A stretch of DNA of 64,000 bases from CBDCFT01 sp965216365 (lineage in GTDB: Bacteria; Pseudomonadota; Gammaproteobacteria; Arenicellales; CBDCFT01). Both the position numbers and the translations under genes were made by a program. The first letter of the stretch is position 1; each line of letters starts with the position of its first letter. Shown here one piece after another: positions 36,824 through 47,300 of the stretch. The stretch spans positions 1 to 64,000 of the forward strand of contig CBDCFT010000049.1 of assembly GCA_965216365.1 (NCBI GenBank), in the 5' to 3' direction. The notes under the pieces were generated by a model that saw nothing but the letters and a program-made list of their open reading frames with translations, was not told the origin of the DNA and searched no databases.

Positions 36824-37136
36824 GGGTTCCTCCCAATGTTTGAGACGCTTACTTCTTATTTACCTGGGGTCGATTTTTATCAAATCGCGTTGGGGCAATG
36901 CATCATCCAAATCGGTGATATTGTAGGATCACAGTTGCGGATTGTTCTTTCAGCGCAATAGACGCTGCGTGCCCGTTGTACCGGGCATCACAATTCGCAG
37001 CGCAGATTTGGAGGTTTTCGATATGCTCGGCTCTGCGTGAATCAATATTGGCTATTCTGATTCAACATTAAAATTGAATCGAATTTACGTGCATAAACAG
37101 TTCACACCGCATCAATAATACCCGTTGCAAATATCA
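36824..37136. other. intergenic with nested hairpin
   Basis: At 36963-37002 cgctgcg/cgcagcg encloses tgcccg/cgggca, a nested stem likely to end the transcript of the NERD gene on the minus strand. The rest should hold the promoter of the metalloprotease gene; no clear boxes seen. Confidence 0.5.
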
Positions 37137-37826
37137 TCACGACGTTCGAATATGCCGGGACAAGTGATATGCGGCAAGCTGTACGTCTTTCTGTTTCAAT
37201 ACCTTCGGTTCGTGATGCAGAAATTGGGGTAACGCTTTAGGATTCAAGACCCAGATCACCGCGTCTTGCGTATTCACTGTAGACTTGACGAACCAACCAG
37301 GAAACACCACCACGGTTTTAACTGGCAGGCGTTTGCCCGTACTCGATTCCAATAGCTCCTGTAGATAACGTCTCTCTGCCGCTGCTTGTTTTAATATGTC
37401 GCTTTTGGATGACTGACCATTGATTAGTATGGATTGACCATCGTATTCAATATGGTTTTCTCGACCGGGTACAAGACTGTAGGTCTTGGTCTCCACTGCG
37501 AAAATCCCTTGTGATGCCACGATGACATGATCAATGTTGAAGTTGTCCCCGACGATGTCATGAAAAACACTACAGCCTTGTTTACGTAGTCTTTCTAAAA
37601 ACTCCCCCACCGCCCTCTCGCCATCGCGCGCCATGCGCAGGGGTTTTAGTTTCTTGCGGATTTTTGACACTTTGTATGTTGCCAGTAGGACAAGGCCTAC
37701 AGCAATCACTGTCATGTGGTACGGCACATAGGGTGTATCTAAAGACCATCGCCACCATTCGGTAATTGCCCAGACAACGCCAAACAGCGCGACGAGTACA
37801 TACACCATACCTTCGCTGTCGATCAA
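37137..37826 (-). CDS. NERD-domain nuclease-like membrane protein
   Basis: 229 residues from the TTG at 37826. Two N-terminal membrane segments (VYVLVALFGVVWAITEWWRW and TVIAVGLVLLATYKVS), then a NERD domain: RDGERAVGEFLERLRKQGCS, NIDHVIVASQGIFAVETKTY (the D...E.K nuclease triad) and VVVFPGWFVK. The open frame extends 28 codons upstream with protein-like sequence (SKQSPIKDKPLRQAGQSLNE) to an ATT at 37910-37908 preceded by AGGAAC; no ATG/GTG/TTG is available there, so a rare ATT start is possible. It ends the TIR/SLATT gene run. NERD proteins occur in defence loci. Confidence 0.85.
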   Translation of the reverse strand: MIDSEGMVYVLVALFGVVWAITEWWRWSLDTPYVPYHMTVIAVGLVLLATYKVSKIRKKLKPLRMARDGERAVGEFLERLRKQGCSVFHDIVGDNFNIDHVIVASQGIFAVETKTYSLVPGRENHIEYDGQSILINGQSSKSDILKQAAAERRYLQELLESSTGKRLPVKTVVVFPGWFVKSTVNTQDAVIWVLNPKALPQFLHHEPKVLKQKDVQLAAYHLSRHIRTS

Positions 37827-37950
37827 ATCGTTGATCTGTTCGTTTAGTGACTGGCCTGCCTGGCGTAGCGGCTTGTCTTTGATGGGGGATTGCTTGCTTG
37901 GTGTTGTAATGATTTGTTCCTAGGTTTGTCTGTTCGTCAAGTCAAACATC

Positions 37951-39150
37951 TTAACGGACTAATTCGCTCTCGATTTCGTGCATTTGTGTCATTTGGGTTT
38001 GGCTCGGGAAGGTATTGACAGCATAACGAGCGGGATACATCTCGAGCGGTCGCATGGCATCACCCATAGTCTGCTGCACCGTATGCCAAGAGACGAACTG
38101 AATGTCCTCGTTCTCGTCATCGGTATTCAAGGCGACGAGATCGGTAATCGGTAACCAGGTATCGACACCCTGGGTCCATACACAGAAACTGTGTTCGCCC
38201 TCGTCATTGTCGAGTAACGAGAAGCTGGCGACGAAGGCGCCTTCACCGCAGTCTTGATGTATTCCATCGAGTATTTCTTGTTGCTCGTTGTAGTCGAGTC
38301 CCATAGACATACGCCGTGCTGCTACAAATGTGGCAAAGGCCGGGTGGTCCCGATCGGGTAAATAATCGTGCCAAGTGGTGTCTGTCAGACACAGGGCGGA
38401 GCCGTCCACCCGGCGATGATGATCGACGGCTTTTAGGGTGAACTCGCCCAGGTGCACCAGCCCTTCGGTGTCCTCGCTACCGCTCACCAATAAGGTATCG
38501 CGATTGGGTACGGTGACGACAGGGTGACCTTTGAGAGGAAGACGATAGAACAACTCGGGCAATGCGATACGCGACGCATCGTGGTTGTCCTGCCAGGCCG
38601 ACCGATAAACACCCGGGGCGATGTCCTCGAATGCGTCTTGCCTGTCACGGCGCAGGTTGTCCATCGCGTTGGCAAAGGCAACGTGCTCGGATGTATCCCA
38701 ATGTTGCTCGACCGGCTGCATGATTTCGAGTATCGATTGTTCTCTATCGATACAGATAGTAAACACCAGATGTTCGGTCACTTCTTGGAATGTGGGATTG
38801 AAGTCCGGGAGCCGTAGTTTGTTGAGTTCGATGTAGCTGCGTGAACGCAGACGGGGATAAATCGTTGTTTTAATTGAGTCGAAATCCTCGTCCTCAGACG
38901 TCTCACTCAATCCCCTTGCGATGCGCTCGACCATTGCCTTGCGTTCGGGTCGTTGGGCTTGGATATAGTCGCGAAACAGTTTGTCTAAATGGATGACGGT
39001 CTCTTTGGCCTCGCCCTGCTTGAGCATGCGCACTTCACCCACATCGGCAAGATAGCGAATGTCCTCGGCAATGCCCTTTTCCTTCAAGGTGGCCATCATG
39101 GCCTTGGCAAACTGATCCACAGTCGGCTTGCCGAGTAATTTTTCCAACAT
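37951..39150 (-). CDS. unknown protein, possibly DUF1444-like
   Basis: 399 residues, soluble and acidic. Segments HPVVTVPNRDTLLVSGSED and the YxxL-type helical N-terminus (TVDQFAKAMMATLKEKGIAE) recall DUF1444/YtpQ proteins, but I am not sure. It lies 124 nt upstream of the NERD gene and 314 nt downstream of the TIR-WD40 gene, same strand. Confidence 0.5.
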   Translation of the reverse strand: MLEKLLGKPTVDQFAKAMMATLKEKGIAEDIRYLADVGEVRMLKQGEAKETVIHLDKLFRDYIQAQRPERKAMVERIARGLSETSEDEDFDSIKTTIYPRLRSRSYIELNKLRLPDFNPTFQEVTEHLVFTICIDREQSILEIMQPVEQHWDTSEHVAFANAMDNLRRDRQDAFEDIAPGVYRSAWQDNHDASRIALPELFYRLPLKGHPVVTVPNRDTLLVSGSEDTEGLVHLGEFTLKAVDHHRRVDGSALCLTDTTWHDYLPDRDHPAFATFVAARRMSMGLDYNEQQEILDGIHQDCGEGAFVASFSLLDNDEGEHSFCVWTQGVDTWLPITDLVALNTDDENEDIQFVSWHTVQQTMGDAMRPLEMYPARYAVNTFPSQTQMTQMHEIESELVR

Positions 39151-39464
39151 CTAAGACAACAGAATAATTTATTGTTGATTTATTACAATACTATAACATG
39201 AGTATTTAATGTTGTTTGTACTGAGCGGAGGGTACGAATTGGTGAATTCAGCGTACCCACTTGGCGCTATACCTAGCCCTGGCTTTGAGCCATTGCGTTC
39301 AATGCGGGCGATCTGAGGCGATGTTGTTTTCTAGGAGTTGACCACAACCCTAGCGATACGGTGCGCGCCACCCTGCCGTAGGTGTTTTGGCCTCACTACA
39401 AAACCAACGACTACGTTTATTCATATTGATCTTTGCATATCGACCGATTCACTGATGTTGAATT
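39151..39464. other. intergenic with dispersed repeat C
   Basis: Holds repeat C (39270-39325): CATTGCGTTCAATGCGGGCGATCTGAGG, matching copies A and B. The remaining sequence near 39151-39230 is AT-rich and may hold a promoter for the gene at 39150. Confidence 0.5.
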
Positions 39465-42323
39465 TCAAGGCGACTCGATTATTCGTGTACAGGTATCCCG
39501 GATGGGCTGAGGTTCATCGTCTAAGAAGTACTTCCACTCTTCCGCCGTCAAGGTGCGACCTACCATTTCACACGCACGCCGTTTCCAAGACTCATAATCG
39601 ACATCCCAAAGCACAATCTTATTATCTTCCCCGCCAGAGGCGAGTTTTTTGCCGTTTGGGCTAAATGCTAAACTTTTAATGGACTTCGAATGCATCGCAA
39701 ATGGAGTACCGAAAGGCTGATGTGTGTCCAGATCCCATAGCTGGACTGTCGGTTGAATGTTGCCACGTTTGAAACGGGTTCCCGATGCAAACCATCCACC
39801 GTCAGGTACGAAGGCAACCCGCGACACTAAAATTCCATGTTGGTGAAGTATTGCACCCACCGGTTCACCGGTTAACGTATCCCAAAACTGTAAGCCCCCG
39901 ACCATGGCCGACACAAAGGTATCTCCTGTGGGAGTGAATTCGAGATCGAAAATACTACCGCCAAATCTTGGGACAATGGATTTGACTGGCGATGAGCCTT
40001 TTAAGTCCCACAGTTTAATTTCACCTTTTCCTGCCGATACCAAATAGTGATTATCGGGATTGAAGCCCAGACTCTCAATATCACTGCTGTGACCCGTCAA
40101 CGCTGGACTGAGATATTCTCGCGATCGAGGGTTCAGTATCCTGATACCGTTGGTCTTGGTTGCATAGGCAACCACCTCACCGCCGTGTCCGATGGTAGCA
40201 CTTGTAGCCACGTCGTTGTCTGGCGTGGCTATTTCCCTGATAACGTCCTGAGTCTGTAAATCCCATACAGTCCCCAAGCCGGCAGCCCCCACCGAAACCA
40301 GTCTCGTATCTTGCGTATCAAACGCGATATCGAAAACCGAGCCTTCGTGGCCAGCCAGTTCTGTGTGGTGTGGAGGGTGTTTACTGGTGTTCCAAAGTAA
40401 AACGGTTCCGTCTGCGTCTGCCGACGCTAACAAATCGCTTGTCTTGTCGAACTCCAAGGCTTCGACACTCGCGTTGTGTCCGTCCAGTGACGTGCCCAAA
40501 GGATGCCCCTTATCGGTACGCCAGATAATCAGCTCACCACCGATACCGGCCGATGCCAAGTATTTGCCGTCAGGTGTCATGTCAACGGAATAGATATCCT
40601 GAGTGTGACCCAATTGCGGTGTTGCTTTAGGTCTTTGGTCAGGCTTATCCCAATGCACAACGACATTGTCACGTCCTACAGAAATTAACGATTTCCCATC
40701 CGGATGGAACACTAAATCCCTGGCTTCACCTTTGTGGCCAAGCAATGAATCATCAACCATCGATCGTGTGGCCATGCTCCACAAGGTAATCGCTCCGCTG
40801 GAATCCGCTCCTGCCAGTAATTGGCCATCGGGACTAAAAGCAACACTCCACACCGGAACATCTTTTTGATCTAATAAAAGCGCCGTTTGCGTCTGCACAT
40901 CCCAAAGCAGGACTTTGCCATCTAATCCGCTGGATGCAATCGTTTTGTTATCCCGGGTGAATTCAATGCTAGTGACTTTTTTACTGTGAACGAGTGGATC
41001 ACCAATGGGTGTGCGTGAGGCTAGATCCCAAATCACGATTGAGTTGTCTCGCCAGCCTCCGGCTGATGCCAAATGGCGTCCGTCCGAACTGAAAACGAGG
41101 TCTGTCACGTTCCAACGGTGACCGACGAGCGGTGTACCCAAGAGTTCACCCGTTGTGGGATCTAATAACTGGACTTCGGCGCGACATACACCACCGTACT
41201 TCGGATGGGGTGCTTTACACACGGCGGCAGCCAGAACATCGCCTGCAGGGCTGTACGTAACTTTGGTTATGCGGGTACCCATTTTGCTTAACGATGAACC
41301 AACGGCTTGCATTGAGTCCATATCCCAGAACATGATAGTACCGTCGTTGTCAGCAGACGCCAACGTTTTACCATCAGGGCTGTAGGCCACACTCGTTATT
41401 GAAGTATTGTGACCGCGTAAGTACTTTACTAGCCGCGGACTGGCGGTTAGTCCATCTAGCAATGCACCTTTAATGGCGTTGTCACTCACCGATATATAGT
41501 TGTTGGCGGATTTCTTAAGCTGTTCGATAATGCGCCCCGCTTCCAGACTGAGTAACAACGACACGTCGAGTTGACTAGATCTTAACGATACAGCTTGGGT
41601 CGTCAATTGACGTGCGAGACTCACTTGTCTGCGTTGTTCGGCAACCCGTTTCTGGTAAGTAGCTACGACTGCAAGGATGATGGCCACGACCAATGCCGTC
41701 GCCACGGCAGCTAGCGTCGTCGTCAAACGTTTCGTGGTCTGTTTTCGACTGGCAAGAATAAACTGCGAGTGCAATCCTGTAGGTGTAGGGTCCTTTTGCA
41801 CCGAGGTCGCGAGCCAAGCTTCTGCGCTCCTTAAATCGTCGCCGCGCATCAACAAACTATTGTCTAATTCCGCGTTAATCCACTCTTTGGCGCGCACCAG
41901 TAGACGAGTGTGTGTCTTGACCCAGTCGTAATCGGTGTCGATGGCCGTTATTAAGGTTTGAAATGAAGTATCGAAATCGTCTTGATCTCTAAAAAATATC
42001 CAGTTCAGTTGGCTGAGTTCGGATGCAACACGTTGGTCAGTAACTTCGTGTCTGACTAGCGGGATAAGGCGTTTGTTGTTCTCAACACCATGGGCTAATT
42101 CTCGCATACAGATTTCGGAACTCATCGAGTCTGGACTTATCACAAAAATAAATACGTGAGCGGCTTCAATGGCAGATTCGATTTCGTTCATCCATTCAGC
42201 AGTCGGCGGTATGCCTTCCCAATCAACCCATGCTTGCCTCCCCGCATCATCAATCGCACGATGTAACGTTCGCACAAAGTCGATGTCTTCGCGTGCGTAA
42301 GATATGAATACATCTATCGCCAT
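39465..42323 (-). CDS. TIR-domain protein with membrane segment and 14 WD40 repeats
   Basis: 952 residues; AAGGAAT lies just before the ATG. TIR domain 1-130 (IDVFISYAREDIDFVRTLHR, WVDWEGIPP, FIFVISPDSMSSEICMREL) with the catalytic Glu at about 75. Next a helical linker with LLVRAKEW...SAEAWLATS...HSQFILASRKQ, as in bacterial nSTAND-like TIR/WD proteins, then one membrane helix (LAAVATALVVAIILAVVATY) at ~205-225. Then 14 WD repeats (GHNTSITSVAYSPDGKTLAS... to SLAFSPNGKKLASGGEDNKI), two 7-blade propellers. TIR domains of this type hydrolyse NAD+ on activation. The propellers are the likely sensor, placed across the membrane from the TIR domain or anchored to it (inference). Confidence 0.9.
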   Translation of the reverse strand: MAIDVFISYAREDIDFVRTLHRAIDDAGRQAWVDWEGIPPTAEWMNEIESAIEAAHVFIFVISPDSMSSEICMRELAHGVENNKRLIPLVRHEVTDQRVASELSQLNWIFFRDQDDFDTSFQTLITAIDTDYDWVKTHTRLLVRAKEWINAELDNSLLMRGDDLRSAEAWLATSVQKDPTPTGLHSQFILASRKQTTKRLTTTLAAVATALVVAIILAVVATYQKRVAEQRRQVSLARQLTTQAVSLRSSQLDVSLLLSLEAGRIIEQLKKSANNYISVSDNAIKGALLDGLTASPRLVKYLRGHNTSITSVAYSPDGKTLASADNDGTIMFWDMDSMQAVGSSLSKMGTRITKVTYSPAGDVLAAAVCKAPHPKYGGVCRAEVQLLDPTTGELLGTPLVGHRWNVTDLVFSSDGRHLASAGGWRDNSIVIWDLASRTPIGDPLVHSKKVTSIEFTRDNKTIASSGLDGKVLLWDVQTQTALLLDQKDVPVWSVAFSPDGQLLAGADSSGAITLWSMATRSMVDDSLLGHKGEARDLVFHPDGKSLISVGRDNVVVHWDKPDQRPKATPQLGHTQDIYSVDMTPDGKYLASAGIGGELIIWRTDKGHPLGTSLDGHNASVEALEFDKTSDLLASADADGTVLLWNTSKHPPHHTELAGHEGSVFDIAFDTQDTRLVSVGAAGLGTVWDLQTQDVIREIATPDNDVATSATIGHGGEVVAYATKTNGIRILNPRSREYLSPALTGHSSDIESLGFNPDNHYLVSAGKGEIKLWDLKGSSPVKSIVPRFGGSIFDLEFTPTGDTFVSAMVGGLQFWDTLTGEPVGAILHQHGILVSRVAFVPDGGWFASGTRFKRGNIQPTVQLWDLDTHQPFGTPFAMHSKSIKSLAFSPNGKKLASGGEDNKIVLWDVDYESWKRRACEMVGRTLTAEEWKYFLDDEPQPIRDTCTRIIESP

Positions 42324-42460
42324 ATTCCTTGACCGTTCAAATTGTGACAGACATGGCTTGATCAGTGGACAGCGTAAACTCCAGGTAGGACAACGCGGGT
42401 TAGATTGTGGTTACGGCGAACTTAGTTTTCTTGTCCATCCTTTGCGCGCCTTAATTCACA

Positions 42461-42907
42461 CTACTTGTTACCGGTTGCGTTCTGCGTATCTTCTTGTTGT
42501 ATGTAACTGCTCCAACTGGCGTTTTCCTGGGCCATCGTTGTTTCAGCGGATTCAACTAGCAATCTGTATGCGTTCTCACCATCATATGGTGGTGAGTCTG
42601 TTTGAAAAAGGAATTTATGACGAATGAGTGTTTCGGCCGTGGTGCGATATTGAATCCAGATCTCTTGGAACTTATTGATGGAAATCACGCCAGCGATCAC
42701 AGCCACCAATACACCTAACAATCCCACCATGGCCTTGATACCGGGTGTCTCCGCTGTCACATAACCGGCCAAAAAAGGAATACTCGCGGCGGCAGCAATT
42801 TCAATAATACGCAGGGACTTGAACCAGGTCTGCGCACGTTTACTTTTGTTGCTGTACCAGTTGATTTGATCGTCTAGGCGTTCTTTGATGTATTTGTCTT
42901 GATCCAT
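42461..42907 (-). CDS. DUF4231/SLATT-type two-TM effector-like protein
   Basis: 148 residues: a charged helix (YIKERLDDQINWYSNKSKRA), two hydrophobic helices (IIEIAAAASIPFLAGYVTAE; AMVGLLGVLVAVIAGVISIN), then FQEIWIQYRTTAETLIRHKF, the DUF4231 signature. This belongs to the SLATT group of two-TM proteins predicted to form pores with nucleotide-second-messenger or NTPase sensors. Flanked by two TIR genes, gaps 67 and 137 nt. Confidence 0.85.
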   Translation of the reverse strand: MDQDKYIKERLDDQINWYSNKSKRAQTWFKSLRIIEIAAAASIPFLAGYVTAETPGIKAMVGLLGVLVAVIAGVISINKFQEIWIQYRTTAETLIRHKFLFQTDSPPYDGENAYRLLVESAETTMAQENASWSSYIQQEDTQNATGNK

Positions 42908-42974
42908 GCTGGTTAGTTGGTCTCTGAATACCAGTAAATCGTGTTACTTTTGACAGGGAAGATAACTCGTAGAT

Positions 42975-44009
42975 TCACAACAACTCGGTAAGGCTCGCCT
43001 TCAAGCTCATTAGTATGATGACCAACGTAATCAAGATTAATCCCAATCCAAAACAAGCATTTGCGGCGAACTTGTAACAAACCGAATGTTTCTGTGGCGC
43101 ATTCCGTTTATCATTTTCATTCGCTCTCGTATAGTTGTAAAATCCAAACGCCCAAAGAGCAAGGGCTGCTATATAAGCGAAGACGGACCATAGCACCCAG
43201 TCATGAGTTATAAGAAAATGGGATTGCCAAACGAGTACGGATCCGACTATCAGTTGGGCGCCCGCAACTAAAAACCAAATGACAGAGAGTCTAGAGGCGA
43301 CTCGGATCCCGAATTGACGCTCTGTAAAATTAGTCGATTTTCCCGCCAGCGCATACAGTAATGCCACAAATGCGCCGCCACCGGCGACCATAGTGCCCAG
43401 TACAACATGACCACTTTTCCAAAAGCCCAACGGCCCCAAAATTCCAGTAGTCAATAATCCAAATACGATTATGAATCCAACACTAGGAGTGACAATTGGA
43501 AACAGACTATTACAGTGACGAAAAAATTTTATCCAGCGACTTTCGGAAGAGGCTTGTCCCAAAGTATCTTTGACATAATCAATGAGTTCGTCGATCGTGT
43601 CTCCCTCGCCTGTGGTAGCATCTTGACGCGTTATAGTATGTACCTGCAATTCGCTGAAGGGTTCCACCGTCGTTTTTGAGTCGACTACGACAGGAATTAG
43701 TTTTTGTTCAAAATATGCCAGCCCGGCTTCCGCAGTAAGCCATCGGGAAGGCTCTTCCGGCAGAACCGCGACGACTACATTTGTATTTAGAATTCGATCC
43801 CGAATTTCATTTCTAAATTCGCGGCCCGGCCTAATTTGATCACTCAGCCATGGAAACAAACCCGCGGCGCAAAACGACTTGAATATCTGCTCCGCGACCA
43901 GTTTCGTTTCATCGCTCCAAGCGATAAACACTTTCGTATCTTTTAGACTTGGCTGTCTGAGGTAGGCATCTCGCCCATCCGGAGATTCTTTGCCTTCTTT
44001 CATCGCCAT
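42975..44009 (-). CDS. TIR-like domain protein with C-terminal multi-TM region
   Basis: 344 residues. Residues ~25-150 look like a TIR/TIR-like fold (KVFIAWSDETKLVAEQIFKS, LFPWLSDQIRPGREFRNEIR, VVVAVLPEEPSRWLTAEAGL, LIPVVVDSKT), with Glu in WLTAEAGLAY at the catalytic position. Then about five or six membrane helices (VTPSVGFIIVFGLLTTGILG and LGLILITLVIILMSL among them). First gene of the run and directly behind a CRP-type promoter. The double use of TIR plus a two-TM protein in one operon points to an abortive-infection type system (inference). Confidence 0.8.
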   Translation of the reverse strand: MAMKEGKESPDGRDAYLRQPSLKDTKVFIAWSDETKLVAEQIFKSFCAAGLFPWLSDQIRPGREFRNEIRDRILNTNVVVAVLPEEPSRWLTAEAGLAYFEQKLIPVVVDSKTTVEPFSELQVHTITRQDATTGEGDTIDELIDYVKDTLGQASSESRWIKFFRHCNSLFPIVTPSVGFIIVFGLLTTGILGPLGFWKSGHVVLGTMVAGGGAFVALLYALAGKSTNFTERQFGIRVASRLSVIWFLVAGAQLIVGSVLVWQSHFLITHDWVLWSVFAYIAALALWAFGFYNYTRANENDKRNAPQKHSVCYKFAANACFGLGLILITLVIILMSLKASLTELL

Positions 44010-44312
44010 GATTTAATGTACGAACCTCATATCAGTCTCGTTTGCGTTCGCCATCCTTCGAATTTTTGCTTCGTACGTAATGTGATTGTTATAAATCGTT
44101 GGCTCAGATTTTTCTGTGAATTAGTTCACAATAAAACCCTGCGTTCAATATAGATGCCAACTGTACTATTGTTATCTAGATCTTCTGATTCGAGTGCCTC
44201 GCTAACAGTTGATCGCTATATCGAGCGCTCCCCGGTTCAGTGAATACACTCCTTTGTGAGGAACTGTTTTGACGACGGCCAATATGGACTCCACTTCGGA
44301 CACCACAGTCAC
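44010..44312. other. intergenic holding the class II CRP promoter
   Basis: Contains the promoter element at 44081-44130; the remainder up to the stop of the FG-GAP protease gene shows no gene. Confidence 0.6.
44081..44130 (-). promoter_or_regulatory. class II CRP-type promoter of the TIR/SLATT operon
   Basis: TGTGAATTAGTTCACA at 44115-44130 is a perfect TGTGA-N6-TCACA box. On the minus strand TATAAC (44093-44088) fits a -10 element. The start site expected 7 nt after it (about 44081) puts the box centre at -41.5, exactly the class II CRP position. A ~48-bp copy of this whole element lies at 48670-48719. Confidence 0.8.
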
Positions 44313-47300
44313 TTATTGGAGTGGTTCGCCCTCAGTTGCAGGCGCCACACCGACCGTATAGTCAAGCATCTGCCCAGCCTCATACCGAAGATGCGACACG
44401 ATGACATAAAGAACCGAACCCGCCGGGAGATCACCGAAAGTACGTTCACGATCATCGATATCGACACAGGTTGCCTCGCCCTCAAGATAAACCTTATAGT
44501 TGTAGTCGTCAGGGGTACCGTCATCCACGCTGGCAGCGACAGTGATTGGACCGACCTTTTCAGTCGTGATGATCCTAACCACCTGCGACGTTAGCCGTGG
44601 TAGCGTCCCTTGCACCTCGGCAGCGGCGTCGCCTGGTGGATAGAGCAGTGTTGACATATCGCCGACTAAATCCATCTGGATCGTACAAGGACTCTGTAAT
44701 CGCTTATCGAAGTCGATGGTCTTCTCCATCGCCTGATTCTTGACCCATGCCCAATATTCGTTTCCAAGCGATGTTTGATGCTCCTCGTCGAAAAACTGAT
44801 CGGCGGCGGTGGTGCTTGCACCCTTTTCAAACAGAGCGATCAGGTATCCTAGGTCAAGGCCTTTCTTAATACCGAAATAGACCCAAAAATCTTGCGCCTC
44901 GTATCCAATTTTCTCCAGGCTGCTGGTGGTTTTTCTATCGAATGCGATCAGTGCCCGATGGATTGGATGCAACTCCCTTATAAAATTTTTGCTGCGTGTC
45001 ATCGCTGGATTGGAGTCTTCGGCGGCCGCTGCCGTGCCCTCGCTGATCCATACGAATTCCTCGATCGACGTAGGATTAGTGTAAATCCCGATGGGGTCCG
45101 CAGTTGCTTCAACCTTTTGGCTATCTTGGTGATAATTGGTGAAACCGTGTTGGAATGCATGGAACATTTCGTGTCGAACCGCCGTGTTCAGATCAACGCC
45201 ATGAGCGGCAATCGGTCCGCTTTCAGTATATTGATAGCAGATCTCGACGATCTCGAATTCATCAATGTAGCTGGCCACTCGATTCGCACAGTCGGGACTG
45301 TTGGCGTCTCTCAGCCTGTTGCCCATATAGGTTGTGGTGAGAACCTCAACTTTGCGGTGCCTGCGCGGCTTCCCATCCTCCGTCTTCTCTAAATAAATCC
45401 TTTTGAACGCCAGGGCCGGATTCACATATCCCATTGCCACGTATCGATCGTAAGCATCTTTGAGTAGAGGCTTGAACAAGTCCTCGTCCTCGGCACCGCA
45501 AGTGTCTTCGGACTCCGACCAACCGTAACAGTCAATCCAAAAAACCGGTTCTGCCTGTTCCTGGTCCGACTCCGTTAACGCTTCGGTTGACGGGAGCGGT
45601 GCGAGATCAGGATGATCCATGAGCACGACCGTGCTGCCGTCGGCGAACAGGTTGCGCAAAGCGATGCTCAAAACTTGAAGCTCAGGGTCGAAGTCACCAG
45701 CGAGTGGCTGCCAGAGATTGCTTGTGTCAAAGAACTCTAGACGACGCGCCGCTGCCGGCAACACACCGAGCGCCAGATGCGCGGTATCAATACCCTCTGG
45801 AACCGGCAACGACAAGGCAAAAGTCCCCTCCCTCGGGGCAGTCGTCGTTTGTGTAGCACCGATATTGTAAAAGGCGCCAACGACCTTGGCCTGCGACGGT
45901 AGGGACTCGTCAGGCGTGTCGACCTCGTGGATCCAGACCGGGAGCGGCTCGGTGAGCGTGCCCTCGACTGCACCAAGGAGAACACCGGTACTATCTTCCA
46001 GAATGGCGTTATCGACTAACTCTCCGGTAGATTCAAACGCCGGCCCTTTCGGCTGTTCGGAAATAGGTTGCGTCACCTGAACGTATGCGGCGCCGCGTGC
46101 CTCATCGTCGCCCCACGCACCAACAATTCTTGTCTGACCGTCGAGCGCCACGGCGTCGCCGAAAAAGGTATTACTTAAACCATCATGGGCGATCAGTTTC
46201 TCAACTTCGTTCCAGGCGCCATCCGCATCGCGCGTGAAGATGTAGGCCGCGCCTTGAGATGACCGCGATCCGATCGTGCTGCCGTGTGCACCCGCGAGGA
46301 TGGTGTCGTCAGCGAGCGCCAGTGCGCCGCCAAAATACCCAAACTGAGATGCATCCTCGGCTGATAGCTTGGCGACATGTTGCCACTTATCACTACCGTC
46401 CGGTTCTGGTTGAAAGACATGGCTTGCACCGACTGCATAACTCCCATCCTCACCCTCAGCAGCGTATGCACCGATCACGATGGTATCGCCATCGAAGGAC
46501 ACGGCGCCCCCAAAATGGTCGTGATCCGAGTTGCTGTCCTCGCGCGCACAGCGATCCGCTTCGATTCGTGTCTCCGTGTCGCTTTCAGGGTTGGCAAAGA
46601 ACTCACTCAGCGTTTGTCCACCGACACAGGCATCGGAGCCCGGTGCGATGAAGCGTGTGACGTAATCCCATTCATCAGTATTGACTTCATCACGGCGAAA
46701 CAGATAAGCAGCGCCATCGTTTTGTAAATTGCCACTCACATCCGCGCGCTCTGCCCCTACTAACATCACATCGCCGGCGATCGCGAGCGCACTGCCGAAT
46801 GCTTCAAGCGAGCCACCGTCAGCAACGCTACTGTCGAAGATCGTTGTCACTTCACCCCAGTTGTCTGATCCGCCGCGGTCCTTTTCGAATAGTGTCACCT
46901 GACCGTTGGATGTCAGCTGCATATCTGCACCAACTGCGAGCAGCTCGCCGTCGAGCGCTACACTGATTCCGAAATGGCCACCGAAGCCCACCGACGGGTC
47001 GGTCAGTTTCTTGACCTGGTGCCAACCGTCACCGACTCCATCGCGCTCGAAGATGTAAACTGCGCCTTCTTGAAAATCTTCGATCGTCGCAAAGTAGGCA
47101 CCAACAACGATGGTGTCGTCGTCGATGGCCAGTGCCATATTGACGCTGTCGTAGTCGCCGTCATCCGGCATGATACGCTGTTGTTCTACCCACTCTCCGG
47201 TCGTCGAATCACGCTCAAAAAGATAAACGGCTCCCGAATTCTCGACGCCGTCGATATCGGCCCAGGGCGCAGCAACCACCATGGTGTCGCCGTCGATCGC

